64,000 bases of DNA from Strongylocentrotus droebachiensis (taxonomy: Eukaryota > Echinodermata > Echinoidea > Camarodonta > Strongylocentrotidae): the NCBI GenBank assembly GCA_035222895.1, contig JAVYIG010005288.1, positions 1 through 64,000 on the forward strand, given 5' to 3'. Positions 63,953 through 64,000 of the stretch are shown here, in pieces (position 1 is the stretch's first letter; each line of letters opens with the position of its first letter). The notes beneath the pieces are model-generated. The model was given only the letters and a program-made list of their open reading frames with translations, did no database searches and was not told the origin of the DNA. The position numbers and the translations under genes are program-made.

Positions 63953-64000
63953 TATAGTCAAACCTGTCTATAGCAACCACCCAAGGGAAACACAAACAGT
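63953..64000. mobile_element. Start of another TACAGTC-type MITE, cut by the window end
   Basis: TATAGTCAAACCTGTCTATA then GCAACCACCC resembles the ends of the element at 59500-59668. The rest lies outside the window. Confidence 0.5.

Overview
This is nuclear DNA from an animal: long introns, GT-AG splice sites, tRNA-derived SINEs, many short inverted-repeat transposons, and long poly-G/C and GA tracts. The secreted mosaic genes (SRCR, F5/8C, EGF, C-type lectin) together with ROCK and a TMEM74-like gene suggest a marine invertebrate deuterostome. An echinoderm is my first guess; a hemichordate or cephalochordate is not excluded. No ribosomal RNA, intact tRNA, CRISPR array or prokaryotic feature was seen.

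Two secreted mosaic-protein genes lie head-to-tail on the minus strand. Gene B (about 6990 down to 457) has a signal-peptide exon, an exon for an unrecognised Cys-containing module (called module X here), two Thr/Ser-rich mucin-like exons plus a dead third copy, and a terminal C-type-lectin exon. Gene A (about 35013 down to 17965) has 12 exons: signal peptide, module X, EGF, Thr-rich stalk, EGF, a divergent SRCR domain split over two exons, and two F5/8C (discoidin) domains ending in a stop. Nearly all module boundaries are phase 1, the pattern of exon shuffling. The two genes start alike, share Thr-rich exons and flanking intron sequence, and end in different recognition modules. They look like duplicated, diversified secreted recognition proteins. 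Several exons differ from the expected frame by one base, so local pseudogenisation or consensus errors must be considered.

From 35 to 50 kb the window is repeat-rich. It holds a 1.1-kb duplicated segment, a decayed non-LTR retrotransposon (40.8-43.0 kb), and a 2.75-kb hAT-like element with an exact 8-bp target-site duplication whose interior is made of tandem palindrome-bearing units (43904-46651). Two weak exon candidates are noted on the plus strand.

From 50 to 64 kb there is a single-exon plus-strand gene for a two-pass membrane protein of the TMEM74 type (50520-50957), a retrotransposon tail, and on the minus strand the last five coding exons of a Rho-associated kinase (ROCK), covering the split PH domain, its inserted C1 domain and the C-terminus (63891 down to 60442). 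Extra copies of one ROCK exon end lie beside the real exon. The intergenic space is filled with SINEs, MITEs, simple repeats and short hairpin elements.
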